A stretch of 59,279 bases of DNA from Paracoccaceae bacterium (GCA_026707935.1 JAPOVX010000357.1:1-59279), one strand, 5' to 3'. Positions 1 through 10,349 are shown, counted from the first letter of the stretch. Notes: a model not told the origin generated them from the letters alone. Program-made: numbers and translations.

Positions 1-132
1 GCGCTCGCCATTTCGTTTATATGTCTCCTGCGCGGCCTTGTTCCAGGACATGTGGGCCTCCTCGTCTGTCGTGGAAAACTGACTCGGAATACCACATCTC
101 GCAAGGCCGCGCACTTTTAGGTCAAGCTCTAA

Positions 133-191
133 GGGAAGTCCATTCGATCAATTGCGAAGTCGATGGGCGTGTCACGCAACACGGTTCGCAA
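133..191 (+). pseudogene. IS21-family istA remnant (scrap)
   Basis: These about 60 bases closely match the N-terminal helix-turn-helix coding part of the istA copy at 10837-12133 (its segment near 12024-12083), including the stretch encoding MGVSRNTVR. Similarity stops abruptly on both sides and no longer istA frame continues. It is a transposase fossil on the opposite strand to the larger copy. The rest of 1-551 shows no gene I can support. Confidence 0.6.
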
Positions 192-551
192 CCGGAAAGG
201 GCGTTGCTGCATCAAATTACCGGTGCGAAAAGCTCCTATGAACACCATGTTTTCGATCGCACCATCGGCCCGGAGCGCACGAAGGCCTGGATCCGGTGCT
301 CGGCGACTAGTTGATATCTGGCGGTCTCATTCAGGTGGCGGTGCTATGCTGCAGAATTTCGCCGAAGTGTCATCTGCATTTTGTACGCCTATTGACCACG
401 CATCCGGGCATGAGGCTGCAAAATGAGCTGGATATCTTGAAAGTTTGACATCCGGAAACGTTGGCGGGTCCACTGTGCTTTGCGGCGGCTGGCAGAACGG
501 ACGCCACTGTGCCATACATGAGAGCAAGGGAAACGGACAAGGAGGCCCCAC

Positions 552-828
552 ATGGCCGTGACGCGCGAGGGAACTGCAACAGGCCGGCGCCAGTCCGGAG
601 TTGGCGCAGATTCTGGCCGACCGCTGGCCCCAGCGCGACTCCGGTGACCTGACCCGCCATCCGATGGCTGTGGCTCTGCTTGTTTCCTTCCTAGGGGCCT
701 TGGGCTGGCTGGTCGTGAGCGTCACAGACCTCCAGTCGGGACAGGTTCGCCTTGAGGAGAAACTCGGCGGACTGGACCAACGCATGACCCGCATCGAGGA
801 CAAGCTGGATCAGTTGCTGCAGAGATAG
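552..828 (+). pseudogene. Small membrane-anchored coiled-coil protein, frameshifted
   Basis: A strong ribosome binding site (AAGGAGG, 539-545) precedes ATG 552, but that frame reads only MAVTRE sensibly before turning to nonsense. Shifting by one base at the GGG run at 569-571 restores a coherent protein: ELQQAGASPELAQILADRW, then a hydrophobic segment (MAVALLVSFLGALGWLVV, about residues 38-55) and a short amphipathic coiled coil ending LDQLLQR. The original gene was therefore about 91 codons and carries one extra G. Without the shift, a shorter protein could start at TTG 601 or ATG 664. The family is unknown; the anchor-plus-coiled-coil layout recalls the small proteins at 18934 and 29733. 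A sequencing error in the G run is an alternative. Confidence 0.55.
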
Positions 829-993
829 GGCGAGGGACTCTGGCGGCGCAGCGCAGAAACCTCGCCTGCGGCCCTGCGGTTGGCGCTCAGGCATTGGAGT
901 GCCCGATGTGGGCTCCCTTCCTTCGGGACTCTCGGCGGTCTTGTCCGGCCCTTGAGTTATTTCCTGGAAGTTAGTCCCAATATGATTCCCCTA

Positions 994-3726
994 TCACCCG
1001 TTCACACAATACATGGTAACTGGCCCGATCAGGGTGCCAGACTTGTTGAACACCACACGGTGAATCGGACCGCCGGCAGCACGCGGCAGGAACACGATCG
1101 ACCAATGATCGTGATCCGCAAATCCCCGGCCCAGCCCATAAGGCGGGATAGCCTGCGGCGATGTCTCCGAAAGGAGGCTTTGCAAAGATGGATTCGACAA
1201 CACCGTCTCAGCGACGGCGCAGATATCCAGTTCCACTGCCCGCTCAATCAGGACGCCGTATCTTGTCCGGTCTTCGATCGCTGCCTGCAAATCGTGGGAT
1301 ATTGGCGTCCCTGTACCGACTTCGGCATTGCTTTCCACGAACTCTTCCTTGGCAGTATGGACGGATTCAGATGTCTGTCCGTCAGCGCAATGGTCCGGGG
1401 TCACGACTTCCGGCGCGAAGGCTGGTGGCGGAGGAGGAGATTCAGCACTGATATCGGCTTCACATTCGTCAATCTCTTCCGGAGCATCTTCGACGGGTGC
1501 AGACGTCCATCCATGGGCAGCAGGCCAGAGTTCCGGATCCTCGGCTTCCGTTTCGGTAATCAATGACGATGAAGGATAATCGGAGTCGGCCGTTGTGGCA
1601 TCGATACCTGCATCGCCAGTCCCGGTCGCCGGGTCCATGCCGGATAACCAGCCCTCGGCGGTAGCCAGATCAATAGGATCATGCATCGAATTCGGTTGAG
1701 GATCGCATGTGGCACCATCCGCAAGCGCAGGAGTGGGGTTCACAGGTCCGACAGGCTCGGGAGCAGGAGTGGTAGACCCGGATTGAGCCGTGGCTGCCGA
1801 AACCAGGGTCTGCATGTCCCGACGCGTAAACCAGATCGCTTTCGAGGCAAGGATGGGGGGCGTGCCGGTTGCAAGAATTATTGCGGTTTCGGCCGGCAAC
1901 TGCCGTAGTTCGGATGGACGAATCAGTTCCGTCTCGCGGAGTTGCGTGGACTCCGACGAACCCGCAGAACTCGAAAAAGGTTGAAACAATTGACTGGTTC
2001 GCTGGCGGGTGGCTGAAGAGGTCGTCACGGTGCGGCGGCCGATCATCGTGCTCAGGGCTTGCGCCTGACCGTGGTCAGCCACGGGGCCGAGCACCATGGC
2101 ATCAACAGAATTGGCCCAGGCTCCCGCTCCGTCAACGCCGTAGCACTCGACGAGTTGCTGCCATGATTGGAAAATCTGCATGAGATGAATGCCATATGCA
2201 CGACCTTCGTCGCGAACAGCAGCGAGATAATCCATCCGCCGTAGCGCCCGGGCCTCGTCGATGACGATCAAACGATGCTTCGGCGGCTCGCTCGGCGTAG
2301 CGAGCGCCATGGCCCGGAACGCCCGCACCAGCGCGCCGATCAGGACGCGGCCAATGGCTGGCGAACTGTGAAATACGGTCGTCGGGACCTGAACATAGAT
2401 GTCGGTCAACGGGTCACGCAAACGGGCCAGAAGTTTGTCGGAATCGCTCTCCGACGCCAGAAACCCCCGTGTCCTGCCGGTGCCTGTCCACGCAAGGGCA
2501 TTGGCGATCGTGGCGACCACGCTGGACAGTTGACGTTCCTCGGTTCCAGCCAGCTCATCCAGACCAACAGAAATATAATCAAGATCCGGATTGTCGTTGT
2601 CGCGATAGTGAATCGCGGAATCGTGGCACATGATGCGAAGATCGACGGGCGGCAGTGAGAGAAACCGATTCGCTGCAACGAAAATATTGTCCTGCGGTCC
2701 CGAAAGATGCAGGTGACCGAGGATTGCGGCCAGGCAGCGGCGGGATTTTTGTTGGAAGAACGCCGCTGCGTCCGGGCGATCGTCGGACCCCGGTGCCATC
2801 ATGAATTCCGCGAGATCCGTGAAGACGGTTCCGTCATTCGGCTCCAATGCCGTCAACAACTTGACCGGATCAAACCCGTCAGCAGCAGAAATCTGCCAGC
2901 TTCGTCGGCCACGAGCCTCGCGGACAGGACCAGCAACCTGATGGATTTCACCCTTCGGGTCGACAACCACAAGAGGTCCTGCGTAAGTCAATGCATTCGG
3001 GATCGCGATCCCGGCAGTCTTGTAGCTGCCGCTTCCCGAAAAGATCAGGCTGTGGGCATTGCCGTGTTTCGGGTCCAGCGTGATCAGCGGACCCTTCCCC
3101 TGCCCTTTCCAGCTGACAGGATCGTCCGGGATGAATGTACGGCCGCGCCGAGGCGGGGTTAATTCGCCGAGGATGATACCGCCTGTACAGCCAAAACGAC
3201 TTTGGACCTCTGAGCGCCGTGCCCAGGCCGCTGCGGACAGTTTGGTCACCGGCTTCGCTGGCCTCACCGCTGCAAAACGGGCCCCGACCCACTCCAGACC
3301 CATCATGGCATAATAGGTGGCCACCGACGTTGCTGCCACGGCGGCGGCGGCCGAAGCACCGAACTCAGCCACCCGATAGGAAGTCCACGATACCCCGCCG
3401 TACAGCAAAAGGTTGATATCCGCGATCAGGCCGCGGAACGGTCTGCCACCTGTCAGACGGCCATCCGTACCAATGTGCGGGGAAACCAGGTACCACACAG
3501 CCGCAGTCAGCAGAATAAGGCTCGCCCAATACCATCGGGTACTGCTCCTGCTGTAGATGCCGACACACATGGCCATGCAGCCAGGCAGGCCCGCTAGCAG
3601 GATCGGCTCCAGCCAGTGAGGCGGCCAGGTTGCCCATCGAGCCAGCGCTGTCAGAATTGCGCAAGGCACCAGGGTGGAGAGAGCCACGAGCACAGTGGCC
3701 TGCCCGACAGCATCAATCCTACGCAT
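994..3726 (-). CDS. VirD4/TraG-type conjugative coupling protein
   Basis: An inner-membrane coupling ATPase that would link the relaxase-DNA complex to a type IV secretion channel. Hydrophobic N-terminal segments (about residues 10-30, 40-57, 65-82 and 120-145) precede a T4CP-type ATPase core: Walker A GSGSYKT (231-237), the family motif VVVDPKGE (253-260) and Walker B VIDEARAL (488-495). The roughly 300-residue tail is acidic and proline-rich and may be a substrate-recognition region. At 910 residues it is longer than VirD4 because of this tail. Its ATG overlaps the end of the preceding 215-residue gene by 8 bases, so both are probably translated from the relaxase transcript. No VirB/Trb channel genes occur in the window. 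Confidence 0.9.
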   Translation of the reverse strand: MRRIDAVGQATVLVALSTLVPCAILTALARWATWPPHWLEPILLAGLPGCMAMCVGIYSRSSTRWYWASLILLTAAVWYLVSPHIGTDGRLTGGRPFRGLIADINLLLYGGVSWTSYRVAEFGASAAAAVAATSVATYYAMMGLEWVGARFAAVRPAKPVTKLSAAAWARRSEVQSRFGCTGGIILGELTPPRRGRTFIPDDPVSWKGQGKGPLITLDPKHGNAHSLIFSGSGSYKTAGIAIPNALTYAGPLVVVDPKGEIHQVAGPVREARGRRSWQISAADGFDPVKLLTALEPNDGTVFTDLAEFMMAPGSDDRPDAAAFFQQKSRRCLAAILGHLHLSGPQDNIFVAANRFLSLPPVDLRIMCHDSAIHYRDNDNPDLDYISVGLDELAGTEERQLSSVVATIANALAWTGTGRTRGFLASESDSDKLLARLRDPLTDIYVQVPTTVFHSSPAIGRVLIGALVRAFRAMALATPSEPPKHRLIVIDEARALRRMDYLAAVRDEGRAYGIHLMQIFQSWQQLVECYGVDGAGAWANSVDAMVLGPVADHGQAQALSTMIGRRTVTTSSATRQRTSQLFQPFSSSAGSSESTQLRETELIRPSELRQLPAETAIILATGTPPILASKAIWFTRRDMQTLVSAATAQSGSTTPAPEPVGPVNPTPALADGATCDPQPNSMHDPIDLATAEGWLSGMDPATGTGDAGIDATTADSDYPSSSLITETEAEDPELWPAAHGWTSAPVEDAPEEIDECEADISAESPPPPPAFAPEVVTPDHCADGQTSESVHTAKEEFVESNAEVGTGTPISHDLQAAIEDRTRYGVLIERAVELDICAVAETVLSNPSLQSLLSETSPQAIPPYGLGRGFADHDHWSIVFLPRAAGGPIHRVVFNKSGTLIGPVTMYCVNG

Positions 3727-4366
3727 CCAGCTCTGACCACCTTGAGATATATGGCGTCAATACCCTTCGGTTACGGGCAGCCACTGCAGGCGCGCTGGCG
3801 GCCAGGAACGGTTCCAGTTCAGGCAGAAGTGTCTGGCGAACCGCCGCGTCATTCGTCATGACGTGAATTCCGTATGCTCCAAGAATGATCCGGACACGTG
3901 TTTCGGTCTTGTACCGCAATTTTCCTTCAGGAGCGCGTTCGCCCGCGCCCCAGGCCTTGTAGATCGGGAGTATCAGAGACCAGTTTGTGGCCGCGGCGCG
4001 GCCGGACTGCCCGCCGACATAGGCAGCAAGCCCCGGCACCAGCTGCTTGCGCAAGGCCGGCTCATGGTCGGTCTGGGCGACCAGGAACCCTCCCATCAGG
4101 ATCTTGGCCCGTGTCTCGTCCCGGCGCGAAAGGGGCGCAGGCGAGGAATCTCGCAATCGGCGGGCAAGCTTGGCCGACCGCGATGGCTTGGTTGGCAGGG
4201 ATTCTTTCAGCTCCCGCAAAATTTTGCGCAAGGCCGGGCGGGTCATGGCACGATCCAGCAAACCGATTTCCTCTGCAATAGCCAGCAACCGAATGGAATC
4301 AGTGGTCCGCGCAGCAATAAGCTGCTCGGCAAGATCGGGGCCTTTCCTACTCAAGGAACCAACCAT
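3719..4366 (-). CDS. Conserved-looking transfer accessory protein of unknown family
   Basis: A 215-residue, basic, mostly helical protein with no signal peptide or membrane segment. It overlaps the relaxase end by 20 bases and the coupling-protein start by 8, so it sits in one tightly coupled operon between them. That position suggests a mobilisation accessory, for example a relaxosome or docking factor, but I recognise no domain. Two blocks look alternatively helical (about residues 1-60 and 80-200), separated by a basic Ser/Arg-rich linker (PSRSAKLARRLRDSSPAPLS). ATG 4366 was chosen because it gives the overlap. Confidence 0.75.
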   Translation of the reverse strand: MVGSLSRKGPDLAEQLIAARTTDSIRLLAIAEEIGLLDRAMTRPALRKILRELKESLPTKPSRSAKLARRLRDSSPAPLSRRDETRAKILMGGFLVAQTDHEPALRKQLVPGLAAYVGGQSGRAAATNWSLILPIYKAWGAGERAPEGKLRYKTETRVRIILGAYGIHVMTNDAAVRQTLLPELEPFLAASAPAVAARNRRVLTPYISRWSELDA

Positions 4367-7300
4367 CTTGACCGTAACCGCGTGAAAGGGAGCGCACGCG
4401 ATTGGCCCAGGGCACGTTCAACGCAGGTGACAGATTCCTGGCGGCACTGGCCAGGCGAGCCGACATGGCCTGACGATCTGCCGAATCAACGGAAGGTAGT
4501 GAACGAGGCCACGACTTCCGATCATCGATGCAGGCTTCGATTTCTGCATGCGTAAACGCACGGTACATGCGGTGCCAGATGTTCGATTGTAGCGAGATTC
4601 GGGGGTTGGTTAACGATGCCCAAAGGATCTTGCGCTCACGTTCAACTTCCCTGGCTGTCGGCACCGGAGTCTGTTCCAGAACTTCGCGAAGGGCCCGCGC
4701 ATGATCGGCGAGCTCGGAGTCATTCCGGGCTTCTGCATACAGGTGGCTGTGAGCTACGGTCAGATCCAGTGCCGTGGGCTTTGGGACGATCCGTCTTCGG
4801 GAGGCTTCAAGTTGTTTGTCGTATTCGGTACGCACGTCATTTGGTACAGCGACCCACGCATGAGGGTGGCTCGATTGAATGACAGCATCGGAAATACCCA
4901 GATCGCCGGCAATCTCTCTCCGGAGCTGGGTCTCCTGCCGGGTGCGGGCAATCTCTTGTGCTTCGACGCGCGCACGGCGCTGGCACCACAAGCGGGTCAG
5001 CCAGTTGACCCCTTCACCACCACCCAATTTCAGGACGCGGCGAATGTTGTCCTGGGAATCACCCGCATGAATGGATCGGTCGGCCGGGATTTCGGCCGAC
5101 ACGGCCGCACTGAGCGCAATCGAGGCATCCTTGAGCGCGCTTTCGGCTAACCCGGCCCGGAGAACCGGCGAAGAGAGCGCCTGCTGAACCAGCGAATCAC
5201 CAATGGCGTTGACGACCGGATCCGGGCGCCGCGTGAATACGGCACTCTGTTGCAACCACCGCTGTGCAGAGCCGGACGTACCGAGAGCAGCGTAGCGCAT
5301 CACGCGCGTAATCCAATCGTCACTGTATCCCACGAGCCCTGCCCCGACGTCACCCATTGCACGATCGAGGGCACGTCGACGCCCGGTCCGATGAATCCGG
5401 TCCAGCCAGTCTTCTGTGCCCCGGCCCGTAGTCGACAGGTAATCCGCCAGCATGCGCTGTCCGTCAGGGGTCAGGGCGGGTTCATAATCCAGGGCAAACC
5501 GCTGCCGCCCTGACGTATTCAACAGTCGTCCCAACCATTGTTCGGGATCATTAGCCGGCGTGTAGACGTTCACGCGATCACGGTGCCGCGACATCGCGGT
5601 ATAGGCTGTCTGCCGGTTGTTTGTGGCTCCAGCCAGGTAATGCACCGAAGCGACCGCATCACGGATGGCACTTACAGTCGTCGCCCACGCATGCTCCATC
5701 CAGATGGACCTGGCATCGACGTAAGCGAAACGCCCGCCCTCGTCAGTTGTCGCGCAGAAATCGAGCCCGATCCGTCCGCCGGGCGTCACTGACGTCACCA
5801 CTGCACGCCGGTTCATGGGTACGACGGACTCTGCCATGCCTCGCCGCACCATCATGACGTCGCCGACTGCAACATCCAGGGATCGGCCACCGTACATCGC
5901 AACTGAGCGCCCGGCGCGACCTTGCTTTCGGGCCATGACCGCCCTGTTAAGGGCAGCAGCCTGGGCCCGGGTGTGCACAACCATTATCTTGTCAGGACTG
6001 CGATCGGCCAGATAACCGTCAACCATCTGTTGAACAGCCGAATCCATGTCAGGCGCCGCGTGTAACCGGCCATGTTCTGCGAGATGTACCAGAGCTGCCT
6101 GATCGCCATCCCCGTCGCAGCGACCCAAGTTATCGACAAATGCCCGTTCCGCGGCCGATTCCTGGCGCCTGGAGCCAGCAAATCGTGCTGCCGGAAAACG
6201 ATCGAGAAGCGCAGCATACGGTGAGCCTGCCGTAAAGGGCTCGGTACCCTGGCTGTCACCGAAGAGTACGACGCGTGATCCTTCCTGCTGGGCACGTCGC
6301 AGGACCCGGGCCAGATCTCCCTGTTCAAGGGCTTCGGCAGAATCGACGATGTAAAGTCGGCATTTTGGCGGCGGCAAAGGCTGATGAACAGTGCGAACGG
6401 AAGCAGGGTTGGCCAACTCTGCGCGCGTCAGGATCGCGTCAACTTGCGATGGAACGATCCGCAAGACTTCCAGGCCAGCATTGTCTGCGGCCGAATGAAG
6501 TGCGCCTGCCACCGTTGTCTTCCCGGATCCCCCGACACCATCGACGATCTGCAGAGCGGATCCGGTAAACAGATCCGTCAAAATCTCCTTCTGTCCATCG
6601 GGAAGACGGGAGTACTTCGGAACCTGCGCTCCAGGCAGGAATGCCTGGCGTTCGGAAAGCAACGAAGCGTCGGCAACCATGTCGGCCTCGAGTTGCACCC
6701 GCGACCATGTCGAGAGCAGTCGTTCCGGATGTTCCGGGCTTTCGGGCAGCAGCGTCATAACATCCGAATCGCGGAGGGCTTCCGTGAGCACCCGCCTGAA
6801 CGTCAACGGATCCTCCACATGACGTGCGAGGTATTTCGCAGCGTCGTTCACTGTCCACGCCGAGAACGATGCCGCCATGTGCCGTGCCAAGACGCCGGGG
6901 GCATCTGCCATTGCCTGTCCGGTCTCCGTCCGGATCATTGCCTCGGGCTCGGCCGCGGCCAGCAGGTTGGAATAGTGCACGATCACGGATTCCACGTGGC
7001 CATCGTTTTCGACCATCCCCGGGCCGTTGCGCTGGACGTCGGGCGAGGGAGCCATGTCGGCGAGGGTGGTGGTCTCTGCGGTCAGACCTGACTGGGGTCC
7101 GAAGTCCGAACCATATCCGAAGACAGCCTCCAGCCGTGTGCTCAGATCGACCATGAAATCCTCCCGGATTGCCGGATCAGGAATTTTCATGACCGCATCC
7201 TTCAGGGCCTTGTCCAGCGCGGCGTGGCGTTCCGGGCTGTCGAAGACGCGGCCTTCCGTTTCACGGTTCCACAACACATCGACTAGGGACCGGGCCGAGG

Positions 7301-10300
7301 CGACCTGCTCTGACAGGACGTCAATTTGACCATCGTGGATCAGGCTGTCGGGATCACTTCCCTCTGGCAGCATGGCACAGTGAACACCACGATCGCCCTT
7401 GAGTAGCGGCAGCGCCAGATCAACGAGACGATAGGCAGCCCGGCGGCCCGCTTCATCGCCATCCAGAACAAAAAGCAATGCCGGTGCGGCGCTCCACGCC
7501 AACTCGAGTTGCTCGGCCGTAATCGCCGTGCCAAGCGGGGCTACGACATTACGAAGGCCAATCTTATCAAGAGCAACCACGTCGAGATAACCTTCTGCGA
7601 CAATCACAGAGCCATTGGCCTGTGCAGCCGGATCGGCTCGATCGAAATTATACAGCGTGCGGCCCTTGTCGAAGAGCGCCGTGGCCGGAGAGTTGAGATA
7701 CTTGGCCTGAGCTTCTGCGGACATGGCCCGGCCCCCGAATGCAATACAATCTCCGTCCGGCGACCGGATAGGTAGCATCACCCGGTCGCGGAAACGCTCA
7801 TAGGGTTTCCTGCCATCGTCCGGTCGAATAACAAGGCCTGCTGCGATCATGTCATCTACGGTGAAACCCTTTCGGGTCAGTTCAGCAATCACCCCGGACC
7901 CGTGACCAGGTGCGAAGCCGATACCGAACCGGTCCATGATGGCTGGATCGAGACCTCGTTCGGAAACATAGGCCCTGGCCGCAACTCCGTGATCACCGTC
8001 AAGTTGAGACCGGTACCAGGTTAGTGCCTGATCCATGATTCCCTCCCCGGAATCGTTCCGGGCCTCCGGAGCCAATGACACCGAAGGTGACGAGGGTTCC
8101 ATGGCCGAGCTCGTACCGGATGTGCCGGATGCACCTGCCGTCAGGGCCATGGCAAGGCGTGGCGGCGTTCGACGGGCCGATCGCTGGAGACGCGATGCGA
8201 AGGCATAAACATTGGCGATACTTGACGTGTCGAGATGAATGCGCAGCGTTTCACGGTGCCGCGAAAGTGATACATAACCAAGATGCCGGTCCATTGTCTC
8301 GGATGCCAGTACGATGGCGTGCCGCGATGTCAGGCCCTGGGACTTGTGGATCGTCGTAGCGTAACCCAGGGAGATACGACCAGCGATCGAGGCATCGAGC
8401 GGAACCATCGCATCGCCGGCAAACTTAACGACCAGCCTGTTGTCTATCCGGCGAATGATGCCGAATGTACCTTTCAGAACCTTGTGATCCGGAATTGTGC
8501 GCGTGGCGATCACCCGATCGCCGTCAGCAAAGTGCACAACGCCATTGCGGTTTGCATATTGCTCCCATGGGCCGGTCACCTTCCCTGCCTTGACGCCGGC
8601 TGCACGGATTTCCTGATTGAGGGCATCGACATCGACATTGCGATGCGCCAAGGCAACCGTGGCTCCACGCAAAGCCCAGTATTCGTCAGCGATGGCTCCG
8701 ATAGCCGCCTTGCGGCTGGAGTGCTCGGCAACCGCACCCTTTGCCTGGTAATGCTTGAGCGCATCTGTAGCGCGACCTTGCGACAGAGCGAGCGTTGCCA
8801 TCCTGTCGGCCGGATCCGCTTGCCGCTGGACCCTTCCCATCTCTACCGCCCCGAATCGGTCGCGAAGATACTTGAACGCCGTACCAGCCGCGATCGGCTG
8901 AAGCTGTCCCGCATCTCCAACGAGCACGAGCTTGCCACCCCGATCCTCCACCGCGGCCGTCAGGGCGGCCAGATCGCGAACGCCAGCCATCCCGGCTTCG
9001 TCACAGATGAAGACAAACGGACGATCTCCAGAGGTCCAGGCCAGGCGGCGTTGCAACCAGCCAGCGATCGTGCGTGTCCGAATGTGCGGGGATCGCAACT
9101 CAGCGGCAGCCCGGCCGGATAGCGCACCACCGAGAACCTCCACTCCTTCCGCATCCAGAATTTCAGCCACAGTGTGCAGCATACGGGTCTTGCCCGTACC
9201 TGCGACGCCCGTAATGACCGCCAGTCTGGAATCTGCCGCCATCACTGCTTCGGCGGCGCGTTGCTGGTCAGCGTTCATCTTCCGCTCCTGCAGTGCATCT
9301 TCCGGAATGGCATTGCCCTGCCACCGACTGTCATTCAGCAACTCGGCCCGCTCCATCAGTCCGCGCAACTGCTGCAGATACACCACGGAATGCCAGGCCT
9401 CACCACCATACGCATCCTCTCCGGCCACCGTCAGGACACCGGACTGAATCGCTTCCTCGACATAGGACTCGGCCTCGGCGCGATCCCGAAATGACAGCCG
9501 CTGCAGGGCTTCGGCCAGCAACACTGAACGATTGATAGTCTCGTGTTTGACGGCCACGAGATTGACGAGCTCGGCCGGGTGCTCCCGCAGCCATTTCTCG
9601 TTGGCGCTCTGGATTGCCGTGTCCTCATCCACCCGTGCCTGCCACGCTTCATGCTCTTCTGCATCGCGCGGCTCCGGCCCACGGTGGCGACCTGGTTCCA
9701 GGGCTAAGCCCGCATCTGCATTGCTGCGGTGATCGATCCGCGCTTCATACCCTCCGCGTTCCAGGTGCTGATTGGCTGCCATGGCCCATTCGGCCCGCAA
9801 TTCCAGAAGCTGCTGGCGGCGATTGGAGACCCGGATTTTCTTGCCCCATACACCCTCGTCCTCCGTGAACATGCGCTCGGTAAACAGGACGTGAATGTGC
9901 GGATTCTCAGGTTTGAAGTGAAGAGACCAATCACAAACGTACCCCCGGACTGCCAGGCTGTTCGTGATGAAATCACGCGCCAGCGCGACCTGCTCGGCAT
10001 GGTTCATCTCGGCTGGAAGGCTGAACTCGAGGGATCTGGCCAGCTGCGCCGAAGCCCGGCGGGAGTGCTCATTCTCGCGGCGCTCGATGTCGTTCCACAA
10101 TCTCTCCGAGCCGGCGACATCCGGGGTATATCGCTCCTTTGCCCAGGCGGGAGTATTGGGAGGCATTATGATTTCGGAGTGGGTGACTTCGGTTTTTTCG
10201 ATGTAGGAATAGCTTTTTCCGCTGCTTTCGCGCTGCATGACCGCCCCACGGACGTAGGCTGCCGCGCCCACGGCGGATTTGCCGTCGCTGGCGGAAATGA

Positions 10301-10328
10301 TCTTTGCGGTGAAATGGTAGATGGCCAC
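4347..10328 (-). CDS. traA: TraA/MobL-family relaxase fused to helicase, DnaG-like primase core and second helicase module
   Basis: A giant conjugative relaxase. Residues are numbered from GTG 10328, chosen because MobQ relaxases begin with (M)AIYHL-like sequence; an in-frame TTG at 10364 would run through the candidate oriT. Residues 1-210 are the MobA/MobL nickase with the histidine cluster HFKPENPHIHVLFT (H137, H144, H146). Residues about 350-715 are a TraI/RecD-like helicase (Walker A GVAGTGKT 374-381, DEAGM 443-447, TTIHKSQGLT, VSLSRHRE). Residues about 765-1075 are a DnaG-type catalytic core with TOPRIM motifs EGYLDV (912-917) and LDGDEAG (955-961), without the zinc finger. Residues about 1205-1650 form a second helicase-like unit (Walker A GVGGSGKT 1264-1271) whose Walker B reads VDSAEAL rather than DE. 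The tail is unassigned. TraA relaxases are usually about 1000-1500 residues; this one is 1993. Confidence 0.93.
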   Translation of the reverse strand: MAIYHFTAKIISASDGKSAVGAAAYVRGAVMQRESSGKSYSYIEKTEVTHSEIIMPPNTPAWAKERYTPDVAGSERLWNDIERRENEHSRRASAQLARSLEFSLPAEMNHAEQVALARDFITNSLAVRGYVCDWSLHFKPENPHIHVLFTERMFTEDEGVWGKKIRVSNRRQQLLELRAEWAMAANQHLERGGYEARIDHRSNADAGLALEPGRHRGPEPRDAEEHEAWQARVDEDTAIQSANEKWLREHPAELVNLVAVKHETINRSVLLAEALQRLSFRDRAEAESYVEEAIQSGVLTVAGEDAYGGEAWHSVVYLQQLRGLMERAELLNDSRWQGNAIPEDALQERKMNADQQRAAEAVMAADSRLAVITGVAGTGKTRMLHTVAEILDAEGVEVLGGALSGRAAAELRSPHIRTRTIAGWLQRRLAWTSGDRPFVFICDEAGMAGVRDLAALTAAVEDRGGKLVLVGDAGQLQPIAAGTAFKYLRDRFGAVEMGRVQRQADPADRMATLALSQGRATDALKHYQAKGAVAEHSSRKAAIGAIADEYWALRGATVALAHRNVDVDALNQEIRAAGVKAGKVTGPWEQYANRNGVVHFADGDRVIATRTIPDHKVLKGTFGIIRRIDNRLVVKFAGDAMVPLDASIAGRISLGYATTIHKSQGLTSRHAIVLASETMDRHLGYVSLSRHRETLRIHLDTSSIANVYAFASRLQRSARRTPPRLAMALTAGASGTSGTSSAMEPSSPSVSLAPEARNDSGEGIMDQALTWYRSQLDGDHGVAARAYVSERGLDPAIMDRFGIGFAPGHGSGVIAELTRKGFTVDDMIAAGLVIRPDDGRKPYERFRDRVMLPIRSPDGDCIAFGGRAMSAEAQAKYLNSPATALFDKGRTLYNFDRADPAAQANGSVIVAEGYLDVVALDKIGLRNVVAPLGTAITAEQLELAWSAAPALLFVLDGDEAGRRAAYRLVDLALPLLKGDRGVHCAMLPEGSDPDSLIHDGQIDVLSEQVASARSLVDVLWNRETEGRVFDSPERHAALDKALKDAVMKIPDPAIREDFMVDLSTRLEAVFGYGSDFGPQSGLTAETTTLADMAPSPDVQRNGPGMVENDGHVESVIVHYSNLLAAAEPEAMIRTETGQAMADAPGVLARHMAASFSAWTVNDAAKYLARHVEDPLTFRRVLTEALRDSDVMTLLPESPEHPERLLSTWSRVQLEADMVADASLLSERQAFLPGAQVPKYSRLPDGQKEILTDLFTGSALQIVDGVGGSGKTTVAGALHSAADNAGLEVLRIVPSQVDAILTRAELANPASVRTVHQPLPPPKCRLYIVDSAEALEQGDLARVLRRAQQEGSRVVLFGDSQGTEPFTAGSPYAALLDRFPAARFAGSRRQESAAERAFVDNLGRCDGDGDQAALVHLAEHGRLHAAPDMDSAVQQMVDGYLADRSPDKIMVVHTRAQAAALNRAVMARKQGRAGRSVAMYGGRSLDVAVGDVMMVRRGMAESVVPMNRRAVVTSVTPGGRIGLDFCATTDEGGRFAYVDARSIWMEHAWATTVSAIRDAVASVHYLAGATNNRQTAYTAMSRHRDRVNVYTPANDPEQWLGRLLNTSGRQRFALDYEPALTPDGQRMLADYLSTTGRGTEDWLDRIHRTGRRRALDRAMGDVGAGLVGYSDDWITRVMRYAALGTSGSAQRWLQQSAVFTRRPDPVVNAIGDSLVQQALSSPVLRAGLAESALKDASIALSAAVSAEIPADRSIHAGDSQDNIRRVLKLGGGEGVNWLTRLWCQRRARVEAQEIARTRQETQLRREIAGDLGISDAVIQSSHPHAWVAVPNDVRTEYDKQLEASRRRIVPKPTALDLTVAHSHLYAEARNDSELADHARALREVLEQTPVPTAREVERERKILWASLTNPRISLQSNIWHRMYRAFTHAEIEACIDDRKSWPRSLPSVDSADRQAMSARLASAARNLSPALNVPWANRVRSLSRGYGQDGWFLE

Positions 10329-10349
10329 GGGCGGCAGGTCTAGCACGGT

